Below are positions 45,781 to 57,593 of a stretch of DNA of 64,000 nt, one piece after another; the stretch's first letter is position 1, and every line of letters starts with the position of its first letter. The stretch comes from Annona cherimola (lineage: Eukaryota; Streptophyta; Magnoliopsida; Magnoliales; Annonaceae). The notes beneath the pieces are model-generated. The model saw nothing but the letters and a program-made list of their open reading frames with translations. It ran no database searches and was not told where the DNA came from. The DNA lies in assembly GCA_030490835.1 (NCBI GenBank), contig CM059971.1, positions 27,583,817 to 27,647,816 of the forward strand, given 5' to 3'. The translations under genes were made by a program, and so were the position numbers.

Positions 45781-46439
45781 CACAGTGTGCCAAATGAAAA
45801 TGTCCTACAAAATTCTTTACTAACACATAGAAATGACAGTCTAAGAATAGTAAATTTAGTATCTCATGAACACTACAAAATGGATCAAGTTTTTGAGCTT
45901 AATATGATACAAAAGTGGAGCTTGAAATAGTCTTAAAAGATGCCCCGCAGAGAAACCCTCGTAATTATGTTCCAACCACTATAGAAACCTTGATCCTACC
46001 AGAATTCAAGAACTCGAGGATAACAAATTAGGATGAGAAAATTTCTTATGACTCACATTGTGTACCATAGAAATATCCAGAACCTCCAGAATGTTCGGAG
46101 ATAGGAAATATTCAACCAAATGGGAGGATAAATAGGTGAGAAATAAATAAAAATCCTCTTATTTTTGAAAACGGAGAAAATGCAACTTATGATATAACCA
46201 CACAACTTAAATCATTGCCAGCACAAATCTCTATATGGGAATTATTATGCGCTTCTACTTTGCATTGTGAAGTCTTTACAAAAATATTAAATAAAGCATA
46301 CATTTCAAAGAAAGTTAAGCCAAAAACAGTTGCTCACATGATAGGACAAATTATCTCTCAAAATGCTCTCACATTCACAGATGAATAACTCCCGCATGAA
46401 GGGCGATGCCATACACACGCTTTAAATATCACGGTCCAA

Positions 46440-47023
46440 TACAAAGATCTCAAAGTTCCATTTGTAACCATAGATAATAGATCTAGTTAAAAATGTATAC
46501 CCACTTAAGGACAATTAAAAAATTAGGCAACTCCACGGACAGTCTTCGCCCAAACGATATTCGTGTTAGAGCATTTGACAATACCATTAGAAATACCCTA
46601 GAAGAGTTAGATATCAGTTTAACCATTGGACCAGAAACCATGACTATAACCTTTCAAATATTAGAAATATCTGTCTCATTCAATATGTTGCTAGGAAGGC
46701 CATGGATACATCAGGTAGGTGTTGTTCCATGCTCATTACATCAAAAAACTAAATTTGTAACTAATGGAAGAATAATCGTAATTAAAGCTGATCCTGAAAT
46801 AATCATTCATAGGGAAGAAAACGCAAGTTATAAAGTCCCCCTAGTAGAAGCTTTTGAATCACCCGACCCATTACCATTTGCTGAACCTCTTATAGAAAAT
46901 ATAAATTTTATTCCCTCAGGACCTATGATGTTCGATAAATATGTAATTACACTAGCAAAAAGGCAAATCAGTCAATATAAAATAAGACATGGGGCAAAAG
47001 TCAATTTAATCAATATTCAATAA
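46440..47023 (+). pseudogene. Tat-2 protease remnant
   Basis: The active-site strand reads PFVTIDNRSS near 46461-46487 where Tat proteases have DNGS, so Gly has become Arg (GGA to AGA). A TAA follows at once. Then IKKLGNSTDSLRPNDIRVRA, TMTITFQILEISVSFNMLLG and RPWIHQVGVVPCSLHQKTKF, the usual C-terminal half. It would cleave the Gag-Pol polyprotein; this copy cannot. Confidence 0.8.
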
Positions 47024-47412
47024 AAAAAGATAAATACGGTCTGGGTTATGACTCGGATGAACCACAACTAAAGAAAACCAAAATTCAAAATATTTTCTCA
47101 AGCGCAAGATTTTTCCTACATGATTTTAAAAAAGAAAAACAATTAGACACAATATTAATGATTCAAAATACAGTCAATCAAGAAAAAATTGCTTTCAAAA
47201 CAAGCAATGAAAATAATGAAAAGAGGTTGTACACAACACCAACTTGTTTAACAGCCCCCTCACAAAAAATTATTGTCCCAACACCAAATTATAAGAAAAG
47301 AGTTCTCACTGAGAAAGAACTCTGGGCTAGCATTTACTGTGCTTAGACACCTGTAGAATTTTCAGAAGAAAACAACAATAAGGGAGGAGGAGAGGAAAAA
47401 CTGAAAAAACAA
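47024..47412 (+). pseudogene. Tat-2 protease-to-RT linker
   Basis: Two or more frames are partly open, with several stops. The only conserved-looking phrase is KRVLTEKELWASIYCA before 47346. No domain recognised. Confidence 0.45.
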
Positions 47413-48942
47413 ATGAAGAAAATGGAAGGCAAAGACATGGCGGTCGCAGAAGATTTTGAAGTCATCAATTTAGGAATTGAAGAAGGCTCCAAAATGCTAA
47501 GATTAGGAAAGCAATTATCCAAAGAAGAAAAAGGTATGGTGATAACCCTCCTTAAATCAAGGTTAATAAATTTTTCCTTTTCTTATAATGATATGCCAGG
47601 ATTAGATGAAAATCTCATCACTCACAAACTCCAAATAAAAAAGAAAATTAAGCGAATAAAACAAAAGCTTAGGAGAATAAAACCGGAATGGGTTTCCAAG
47701 ATTAGAGATCAGATTATTAAGCAATACAATGCTGGATTTTTAAGAGTAAGTCATTATCCTGAATGGTTGGCCAACATAGTACCCGTACCAAAAAAAGATG
47801 GCAAAGGTAGAATGTGTGTAGACTATAAGGACCTTAACAAGGCAAGTCCAAAAGACAATTTTTCTTTAACTCATATTAATACTCTAGTAGACAGCACAAC
47901 TATATATAGTTGGTTTTCCTCCATGGATAGTTTTTCAGGCTATAATCAAATCAAAGTTGCACCAGAGGATCAAGAAAAAACATCTTTTATCACTCCATAG
48001 GGCACATTTTATTACAAGGTTATGTCGTTTGGACTAAAAAATGTTGGAGCTAATTATCAGAGGGCAATGACCGCTATTTTTTATGATATGATGGGTAAGG
48101 AGGTAGAAGTTTATGTGGATGACATCATAATCTATTCTCATTCTTTTGCTGGTCACTTACAGAACTTGGAAAAATTATTTGATAGGATGGAAAATTTTTA
48201 ACTCAAACTTAATCCGAGCAAATGTGTTTTTGGAGCTAGAAAAGGACGATTGTTAGGATTCATTGTAAGTAAATATCAAATATAAGTAGATGGTGAAAAA
48301 GTAAGAGCCATCCTAGAAATGCCCCCACCTAAATCTGAAAAAGAAATTCGAGAATTTTTAGGGAGGTTACAATACATTAGCAGATTTATCTCAAAATTAA
48401 CTTCGACATGCGAACCAATATTCAAACTTTTGAGAAAAGATTCTCCTAAAAAATGGATAGCAAATTGTCAATTAGATTTCGATAAAATCAAAATCTACTT
48501 TTCAAACCCACCTATATTAATGCCACCTGCTATAAATAATCCATTAATTTTATATTTATCAATTACACCCATAGCTATGGGAGTATTAGGGCAATGTGAT
48601 ACTGATAGAAAAAAAGAATTACCCATTTATTATTTTAGTAAAAAATTCACACCTACTGAAATTAAATATCCTGAAATCGAAAAAATATGTTTAGCATGAG
48701 TTATAGCTAATTTTAAATTGAGAGAATATATTATATCAAGAACAGTTTTGCTAATTTCTAAACAAGATCCTCTTAGATATTTGTGTCAAAAAACTGCTCT
48801 TACTAGGAGATGACTAAGTGGCAATTGCTTCTTACTGAATTTGATATCGTTTATGTAAGACGAAAAGCGGTCAAAGGACAGGTATTAGCCAATTACTTAG
48901 CTGCACAAGCCTTACTAGATTTTCAGTCTTTACAAGACTAAT
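47413..48942 (+). pseudogene. Tat-2 reverse transcriptase and first RNase H remnant
   Basis: 47413-48000 is open: KLRRIKPEWVSKIRDQIIKQ, SHYPEWLANIVPVPKKDGKG, MCVDYKDLNKASPKDNFSLT, SFSGYNQIKVAPEDQEKTSF. TAG at 47998-48000 replaces the Trp of the ITPWGTF motif. Then VMSFGLKNVGANYQ and catalytic YVDD at about 48112-48123. More stops near 48199 and 48285. The thumb and RNase H follow (KEIREFLGRLQYISRFISKL; FSKKFTPTEIKYPEIEKICL), then WQLLLTEFDIVYVRRKAVKG in a shifted frame. Best-preserved pol in the window, but dead. Confidence 0.9.
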
Positions 48943-48998
48943 TTTCAAATGAAAACGTTCTAACTATAGATGACGAGACAGAATCTACTCATTAAAAA

Positions 48999-49540
48999 AT
49001 GTATTTCGATGGCGCACAGAACATGAATGGTAGAGGGATGAGAATAATCTTATATGACCCTAAAGGGCTACCTACTATGATAGCAAGGAAAATCATGTTT
49101 CCATATACCAACAATGTTGCAGAATATGAAGTATATCTAACTAGTATCAAAGAAGCTTATGATTTGGGGGCAAACAAACTACAAATATTTAGAGATTCAC
49201 AATTAGTAATTAATCAGTCTATAGGAGAATGGGAAACTAGGGATGAAAAATTGAAACCTTACCAAATCCTTTAGCTAAGTTTGTAAGTTAGTTCAAAGAA
49301 GTTACTTTCTCATATAGTCCAAGAAATCAAAATTAGTTAGCAGTTGCCTTAGCCAATTTAGCCTGAGTTATAGATACCCCATATGGGTTAGCTTCACAAG
49401 AAGTTCAAATATACATAACAAATAACCCAGCTCATTGTCTATCTATAAGAGAAGAAAATACTACAAAAGATAAACCAAACCTTGGTATTATGACATAAAG
49501 AAATAAGTCAAAGATCAAACCTTTGAAGAATATGCAAATT
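48999..49540 (+). pseudogene. Tat-2 second (archaeal-type) RNase H and linker
   Basis: MYFDGAQNMNGRGMRIILYD, FPYTNNVAEYEVYLTSIKEA and QIFRDSQLVINQSIGEWETR show the RNase H acidic residues (D in FDGA, E in AEYE, D in RDSQLV). A stop at 49273 and shifts follow; the tail (SPRNQN-LAVALANLA) and linker reach 49540. Counterpart of Tat-1 16543-17188. Confidence 0.85.
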
Positions 49541-49766
49541 CTACATATAAGTGCACTATTAAAAGACTAGCTTATCACTTTGTAATAATTGACGATATAT
49601 TATACTATAAGTCCTATAACCAATTATTACTAAGATGCATGGATGAGTAGGAAGCTAAGGAAGTAATGATTAAAATACATGAAGGAGAATATAGTTCCTA
49701 TATGAATGGAATGATGCTTGCAAAGAAAATTATACGCCAAAGTTACTATCGGTTAACCTTAGAATG
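49541..49766 (+). pseudogene. Tat-2 integrase, N-terminal part before the insertion
   Basis: Reads IKRLAYHFVIIDDILYYKSY with MKIHEGEYSSYMNGMML and RQSYYRLTLE, the zinc-binding N-terminus. The first His (IHEG) is kept; the second position reads Tyr (SSYMN, where Tat-1 has AHMN). The reading stops at the solo-LTR border and resumes in frame at 55920. Confidence 0.8.
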
Positions 49767-50727
49767 TGTGGCGCCCCAAACCGAGACGTCACTTCCTTAC
49801 CTCAAGATCTATTGATTGGTAAATGTGAATCAGGATTGTTGCCCTGATCACGCGGCGGGTTCTTAATTGGAATACGTCCAAATTTTTTTTCGATTATTCA
49901 TCTGTCATCATTCATAATCTTAACATGACAATCATCATACATTGTGACATTTCACTTGTAATGAAATTCATCATTTCACTCAAAACATCTTTACATGCCT
50001 GTCATTATACACTGAATCATTGTATAAATTATACTTTCATACATTCAGTCATTAATTCACATGGAACTTAGAACTCTAGCTAAGTTTGGATATACATAAA
50101 CACCTAGTATCTTTTCATGCCTTCCTGCCGTGAAAGTTTTCTTAACTTAGGCATCACAATTTACATCCATACATCCATACATTCAACCATTGAATCATAT
50201 ATAGAACTTAATATTCTTATTAAGTTCACATACACATTAGCTTACCTTAGCATATTTATGCTTTTCCATTCCTCATAGCCTTCAAGGCTATCATCATGTA
50301 CCTTCCTCCACGTCTTAGGTTTGCAACCTTCTGAGTCTCCTCAGTACCTGTCTAAGGGTTTGGAAAATAAAACGTGAGTGACAACTCAGTAAGCAAGCAT
50401 TTTAGGGCAAGGCTTCTTGAAAACCTTTTTCATAAACATTGGGAATACCTTGTTCCTGAGGACATGCATATGTCCTAAAATACCATCATGAAATCCTTTA
50501 TTATAAGGACAATTTCAAGTCCTTGAATGCTTTCATAAAGCATTCATTCTTAAAATCATTTACAAGCCGCGCCTGGGCTTGTTTAGGCAAAACATATACA
50601 TTTTACCTTTAATGATGAGTTTCCATTAATCTTATATGAACATTTTTAATGTTCATAGCCATTACATGAAATCATTCGGTTGCCAGTGGACATTTTCCGT
50701 CCAAAACCACATAAATACTTAGGCAAT

Positions 50728-50940
50728 GGAGACATCTCATGTCTCAAAACATCATTAACATAAACCATCATAAAATTCTTTAGCCAAGAGACATTTTATG
50801 TCTCAAAACATCATTAACATAAGCCCTCATAAAATCCTTTAGCCAAGAGACATTTCATGTCTCAAAACATCATTCACATAAGCCATCATAAAATCAAGAG
50901 ACATTTCATGTCTCAAAACATCATTTACATAACCTTATTG
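50728..50940 (+). repeat. Tandem repeat of about 62 bp inside the insertion
   Basis: Four units sharing AGAGACATTTCATGTCTCAA and AACATCATTAACATAAGCC with small changes; the GAGACAT...ATGTCTC core is itself an inverted repeat. Looser GGACAT...ATGTCC units continue to about 51020. Confidence 0.85.
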
Positions 50941-51529
50941 GCAATGGACATTCATATGTCCTTAAACATCAATCACATAAGCCTTTCTCGGCAAAGGACA
51001 TTCTCATGTCCAAAAACATTCTTTATTTAGGCTCTCTTACAAATGAACATAAATCCTTTTCATAATTCCCCGTCTTGGGGCTTGTTTATAGCAAACAAGG
51101 AAAACCATTTTCATGAATGCATTTGCATAAACACATTTTCTTTAATTCTTGTTATTTACACTTTTGTGTAAAACCCCCTTTCTTTTAGGGTAACCATTTC
51201 ATAAAAATCCCTTTAGGATACTTTCATAAAATCATATTTTCGTAACCCAATCTTTGGGCTTTTCAGAAATAAAACATAAGCAAATGCATTTCTCTCTATC
51301 CAGTAGTGACACTTAGCAAGTGATCATGCTACCTTTTGGAAGAGAATCCTTAACAACACGCTAGCCAGGCGGCTGTTCACTTATCCTGCTCCCATCTCAG
51401 GGAGGGCGCCGCTGGCACTCCTGCCATCCCTTAGCGACTTGGCCTTATGTAGAGTGGGCCCCGGTCATCCCAATCGTGCTCTACAACCAGCCTATTCTTT
51501 GTACCGGTGCACCGTACGTTATCCTAACG

Positions 51530-51690
51530 AACCGCAGTCCGTTTTGGTTTGAAGAACCACAGGCCGCAACCCATGTTCTTTTAAACCGGGATCACAGACC
51601 GCAGCCTGCATCCATATGCACAAAAATCATAGACCGAAGTCTATATTTAACAATTATTTTCAAAAACACATCACAGACCGCAGTCCGTGT
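51530..51690 (+). repeat. Short CAGACCGCAGTCCG-type repeats
   Basis: Five to six imperfect copies of a (A)CCGCAGTCCGT-like motif (CGCAGTCCG, AGGCCGCAACCC, AGACCGCAGCCTG, AGACCGAAGTCT, AGACCGCAGTCCG) spaced 30-50 bp apart in the insertion. Confidence 0.7.
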
Positions 51691-54540
51691 CAACTTGTAA
51701 GCGAGCGCACCCACTTTAACAAGTTGTTATTTGAAATCCAGTTTTAGGATGACCTTCCTTAAATTCCTTTAGAAAAGTTTTGAGTAAAATATTTTGATAA
51801 ACATTTGAAATGTTTGAGAAATAATACATCTTAAAATCCTTTTAATAAAAGAATTTCAAATCCTTTGAATTTTCATAAATAAAACATATTTTTCTCTAAT
51901 ATTTTCTTGGTTTTTATTTCAGGATCTTTTGTTTACAAAAGTTATGCAATTATGCTATCCCCTTGTCCTTCACCTAAAAATTTAATAATTGTCCACATAT
52001 CAATCATTTTCACATAGAGGAAAATTGCATAGTCTTTTGCATGCCATCAAGCAACCTGAAATTAAACCATTTTATAAAATCATTCATAGGAGGTTGGTCA
52101 TCCATAAATCCCTTTCAACACATCCGTAGAAATATCTTTTCAACATTTTCAAGATAGATTTCCTTATCTAAAGGAAACCAAAACTTTTCAAATATCATTT
52201 CAAAACATATGGACTATGTCCAAACCATCATTTATTATTTAATTATCTTGACCTAGTAAAACAAATCTTTTTCATCATTGTTTATCACGAGTTATTGTAG
52301 AAATAACTCAAAACTCATTTACCAAACATATTTTGTGAAAAAGGGTAAAATTCCCATTTTCTTATAAAACGCTGTTGAACCATATCATATAGAACTTGCT
52401 TCCTCAAAAGAAAATTCTTAAAACCATCGATATCAAACATGAAATCCTTAAAACAACATTAACATGGAGAACTTGCTTACTCATAAGCAAAATTTCTCAA
52501 TTCCATTAGCATGAAGCATTCCCATCCTTGGCAACACTTAGGATAAGTTATTTATCTTAAAAAGTGTCGTTTGCTTCCCATGAAGCAAACCTTGAGACTT
52601 TTCATTAAAGTCATCATTTTTCAAAGCTTATGGCTTTGCATTAAAGCCTTCATATTCAAAACTTGTGCTTGCCCATTCGTTAAAACATAAGCATAAACAT
52701 AGACATTTCAATAATATCAATCACATAGAAAGAAAATGCATTTTAGAAAGTTTGCTTGCTTACCTGAGATCGCCATAATCCCTTTTTCGTCCATTCTTTT
52801 CCTTGCCTACATGAACATAATATGGTTTTTCATATATTTCTTGTCATTGCATTCCATTTAGTTTTCCAACCCATTTTCATTAGCATATATCCTTCATAAT
52901 TCATCATACACATATATGGCTTAATTTGCATATATTAGCACCGTTTTCACACATTTGGCTATCACACATCATAGCCTATACATATAACATGCACATAACC
53001 CTAAAATTAGGGTATTTATTCCAATATCATAAAAATTCATTCCATATGCATCATTCATAGCTTTATGAAGCTTACTTTGCAATTTTTCCCATTTTTTTCC
53101 AAAAATACACATACGGGTGTTTCTTCTACGTACATAGCATTGCCTAAACTTCATAATTCAAATCCAAACTTTTGGATTAATAACATGTCATTCCAAACAG
53201 ATCCATAAACATGGATTTCATCTCATTTTCATGCATTTTTGCATAAAATCATTTTTCCATAAGTCATTCATCACCCGTTTATCATTATCCCTTCACATAA
53301 GCTCATTTAGCACTTAAACATGATGCATTTCTTAAAATTTCTTAACTCAGAAATTTAACCCATTTTCCAGCGGGTTAATTACCCTTTAATACCACTTTAC
53401 TTAAGGTATTTTTATGAGGTTTAAATCCATTTTCCATAGGTTTCCAAAACAGTTAGTTTGGAACCCACTTTTAACCCGTTTAACGTGTCTTTTGACACAT
53501 AACCTTAGGTCATTATATAAATTCGAAATTTCAGCATATAATCATACTTTTATTGATCCATATTTAATGATTTAACAAATAAATCAATTTGGATCATTTA
53601 TACATAGTTTTCATATTTCTTTTTGATTTCTTTCTCAAACTAACCACATATGCTGAAATCAGGCGTGCTGAAATATTAAAATCTTGAATTAATATCAAAT
53701 CAAGTATTTTTGATCTGAAATTTCTACCATACCTTAATAACTTAATCAATTAACTGTTATAAAAGTTTCAGCACGAAATATTAACATTACATATTTATTT
53801 GGGGATTTTTACCTTGCTGAACAGTAAACTCCATTTCCAGTCAGCCTGAATGAAGTTATTTATGGGGTCTATTTACACCAATCAAAACCTCATTTTTAAT
53901 TTTTTCATGTAATCCCAAATATGTCATTTATATCATGTAAAATTTTTAGCCCGAAAAACCTTGTAGAAAATTTATTAAAAATCATTTTCTACAGCTGATC
54001 CTGTAACCCGTTTTACCCTGTTTGGGCTAATATTCACGGATTTTTAATTTCCAACATACATATCCTTTTAAGCTGAAAATTTGGTCGTTCCTTAATCATA
54101 GCATGAGGATTTTTCTCAAAAAATTTTCATGCCAAAAATCATCCATTTACTGTTCCGACCATAATTTATTTTACAACATCATATATCATTCAAAACTTCA
54201 CTTTCCATCATCTAAATCATGGAGTTTCATGCATGCAAGCTAAAACCCATTCCATATTCATTCAAATGCTTGTTGAATCATCACTTTAAAGCATGTTGAA
54301 ACATCATATTTAGAACTTTGGAGTTCAAGAACTCAAGATAACCAAATCAAATTAACCCATGTACTTACTTGGTTTGATGCTCTCCAAACCCTAATCACAT
54401 GAGCTACTCTTCTCCTCTAATCTCCCATTCTTTTTCTCCTTCTTTTTCTCCTATTTTCCTTCCTCCTTGCTGGCCAGGGTGGGGACGTGAGCTGCTGTTG
54501 CTTGGGGGAGGAATTTCCAGCCCTTGGAAATTTCCAAGAA

Positions 54541-54541
54541 C

Positions 54542-54567
<26 letters not shown>
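54541..54567. repeat. (CT)n microsatellite
   Basis: CTCTCT run inside the insertion, in a pyrimidine-rich, leader-like stretch (54392-54570). Frames open here on both strands come from the repeat. Confidence 0.9.
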
Positions 54568-54572
<5 letters not shown>

Positions 54573-55919
54573 ATGCACGATCACCCTTGTGTAGCTGGAT
54601 TTTCCAACTTTGTGGGCCCCACTTGTGCTGCAATTCCACACACTTAAATGCACCCTTATCTACCTTATGTGTTGGCACAATTACAGCCAAGTAAAATGGG
54701 TTTTTACCATTTTCTAAAAATCCAAAATCTGCCCTCATCTTGACCGTCAATCTGCTTCCACCATAACGTCCAGCTGCTGCCCATTTTTCATCCATTTTTC
54801 TTCATTTTTAAAATTCCAATATGTGGGTAATTTATACACCTAATTACCCCTTAATTAATGTATTAATTTGGTGTTAATAATTTTAGCAAAATGGCAGCAA
54901 TCAGCCCATAATTTGGACGTCATTTGCAAGAGACAAAGCTGTCCACTTTTGCATTCATCAAGGGCAGCTGCTGTTCACGAATTTTCTTGCATTTTTTTCA
55001 CATAATTAAATGATTATTTATACATCCCAACATGTTATCCATATAAATACATCATTTATAAAATAACAATTGCTCAAAAATCCAACAATATCATCACTTG
55101 GACGTCCATATCTCCTATGCTCTTTTTGAGCACTCATAGCTTCATTAATTATGAACATTCATTGCTGGGATTTTATTTGGATATTTGCATTTTATATTAA
55201 TGCATAAAATACCTTAGAAATGGCCTGCACTTGACACCTCAAATGTCATTAAATTTATGCACTCATGCTTTGTACTCTAGCATTAAATGTAGAGTACTTT
55301 TGAGGTGCATTAGTCAACCATGCTCACCTTTTTCTACGCAGGCACTTTCCTAACATGTCATGCTTAATCCAAGCCATCCAAAATAAATATCTCACCATTT
55401 CATTCAACCGTTTCAAATTTCAACTCAATCTGAGTTTTCTAGCTCCCGATATAGTCGTTTAAAGTTAACGGTTGAAATGAACATATACTTAAAAAAAATT
55501 CATAATTCTCATTTCATCAAGAATTTTCATAATATTTTCATTCCATAATACCAAGCCTAATATTAACATTCTTCATTTCAAATTTCACTTGAATCCGCCT
55601 TACGGGCGTTGAGTTATGAATTTTCTAGTATTTTCCTTCACACTTGTCAATTTCCATCTTTATTTCCATAATTCATTTTAAATCATGAAAAATGATTTTT
55701 CATGATATAATTGCACACTTAAATCACAAATAATTCATTCTAAACCCATTATCTCATTTAGGCTCAAAATGCTTAATCACATCATTAATGCTAACCCATA
55801 ACCCTAATTGCCATAATTAGCAAAAATCATAAAATACCTTCATAATTCCATAATTCATAAATAATCATCAAATACATTTTCAATGCATACATATGGCTTA
55901 CTTGGGTTAGGGTTTCACA

Positions 55920-56886
55920 GAACGAGACTGTGCTCATTTTGTTAGTAAATGCACCAAATGCCAAGAACATGGGAACCTTATCCGCACTCCGGCTAATGAA
56001 TTACGCAATATGACTACTCCATGGCCATTCTCAACATGGGGAATAGACATTATAGGAAAAATATCACCAAATCATCAAATAACCATGAGTACATTCTAGT
56101 AGCAGTGGAATACTTTACTAAATGAGCAGAAGCTACTTCTTTTCCAACAATTAACACCAATCATATTATTAAATTTATAAAATATAATATTTTAACAAGG
56201 TTTGGTGTACCTAATATTTTGCTCAGTGACAATGAGACAATATCTGCAAGTTAGAAAATGTAAGAATTTTTACGACAGTATAAAATTCAACATCATAAAT
56301 CAAGCCCTTATCGACCACAAGCTAACGGGCCAACAAAAGCTGCTAATAAAACCTTGATTAAAAATTAGAAAAAAGGTAGAAAGTTATAGGGATTGGTCAG
56401 ATAAATTACCATATGCCTATGAGTATACAGAACATCAATTAGAACTGTAACAGGATTTTCCCCATATGTACTAAGCTACAGGATGGAGGCAGTACTACCA
56501 ATTGAAGTAGAAATACCGACTTTGAGAATTTTAAAAGAAAATGGCATAAGTTAAGAAGAATGGATTAATGTCTGGCTCATGCAGTTAGATCTTTTAGATG
56601 AAAAGCGGATAAGAGCATTATCACATACCCACACTTACCAACGACGAATGGCAAAAGCATACAATAAAAATATAAAGTCTCGCGAGTTTCAAGAAAGAGA
56701 TTTAGTGTTAAAAAAGATCTTTGTACCTCAACAATCAGACAAAAGAGGTAAATTTAGACCTAAATGGGAAGAACCATGGATAGTAAAAGAAGTATTAGAC
56801 AATGGAGCTTTGATAATATCTCGATCTGAGGAATCCACAATAGCAGAGTTAGTAAGCGCAGATCACGTGAAAAAATATTTTCAATA
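55920..56886 (+). pseudogene. Tat-2 integrase, core and C-terminal part after the insertion
   Basis: CAHFVSKCTKCQEHGNLI completes the zinc-binding site (C-x2-C). GIDIIGKIS keeps the first catalytic Asp (56046-56048). The rest of the core is badly shifted. The C-terminus is open at 56579-56886: YQRRMAKAYNKNIKSREFQE, GKFRPKWEEPWIVKEVLDNG, ending HVKKYFQ at TAA 56885. Comparison with Tat-1 17340-18243 is direct. Confidence 0.85.
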
Positions 56887-57593
56887 ATTAGCCTCTCTCA
56901 CATTTTTAGACGGTAGATCTCTTGTATCCTATGGCTAGCCAGATAAATACTCTCTTTTCTTATTATGATTACATTCATAGCATATCTATAAGAATCTATC
57001 CTACGTACAATAGGTTTATTGTTTCCCTTCTACGGATTAATATGATCATATATGTCCATAATTAGAGATAAATATTTATGCTTAAAATAACATACCCCAT
57101 CGTGTTATTTTTCTTCATTTTTTTTAAAAAAATTTATCTTGTTTTCATATGCAGCTAATGATAATCGAGAATATGGTAACGGCTCTGATGCATTAATTTG
57201 TCATATAATAGACACATTTAAATTAAATAGAGAAGAGAGCTCCCCAAACACACCTTACATTCCCCCTTTTCATCTAAGCAAGCATGTGCCTCATTTTCCT
57301 GCATAATTGTTTAAACCCACGAGAAGATGCAATGTACAAGTTCAAGATCAACAAATATATAGTCAAACCAAAGCAAAATAGAATAATATAATCAAAAAAA
57401 TGCATTTGTCATTATAAAAGTGTTGACATAACACACTTTCAAGTTTACAGGTATCAAAAAACCCATAATATGAATCTTGCACTCTAAAAGCTTCTCCAAA
57501 GAAACAAAAAATACAAATTTAATACAAGGAGTTTTAAGAGTTCAATGTTCATGTCATACAAAAAACCAAAAAAAAAGTATGAAAATTCAAAGT
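56887..57593. other. Gap between Tat-2 integrase and antisense gene
   Basis: AT-rich, no ORF recognised. pol and the antisense gene converge here. Confidence 0.5.

Larger units (their letters stand above)
49767..55919. mobile_element. 6.15-kb solo-LTR-like insertion in Tat-2 integrase
   Basis: Ends TGTGGCGCCCCAAACC...GGTTAGGGTTTCACA, that is TGTG...CACA, as in LTRs. Flanks GAATG (49762-49766) and GAACG (55920-55924) form a 5-bp duplication with one change. Removing the insert and one flank copy restores a continuous integrase frame. No pol, gag, primer site or internal LTR pair was found, so it is probably one very long LTR left by recombination, perhaps of a chromovirus (start resembles TGTCACGCCCC-type LTRs). 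The plus strand is noticeably poor in G. Alternative: an unknown non-coding element. Confidence 0.7.

Noticed and set aside
50728..50940. CRISPR-like look of evenly spaced palindromic repeats
   Set aside because: Plant DNA; units abut without unique spacers, and there are no cas genes.
54399..54795. Overlapping ORFs around the (CT)n run
   Set aside because: Both strands are open because of the dinucleotide repeat; no family.
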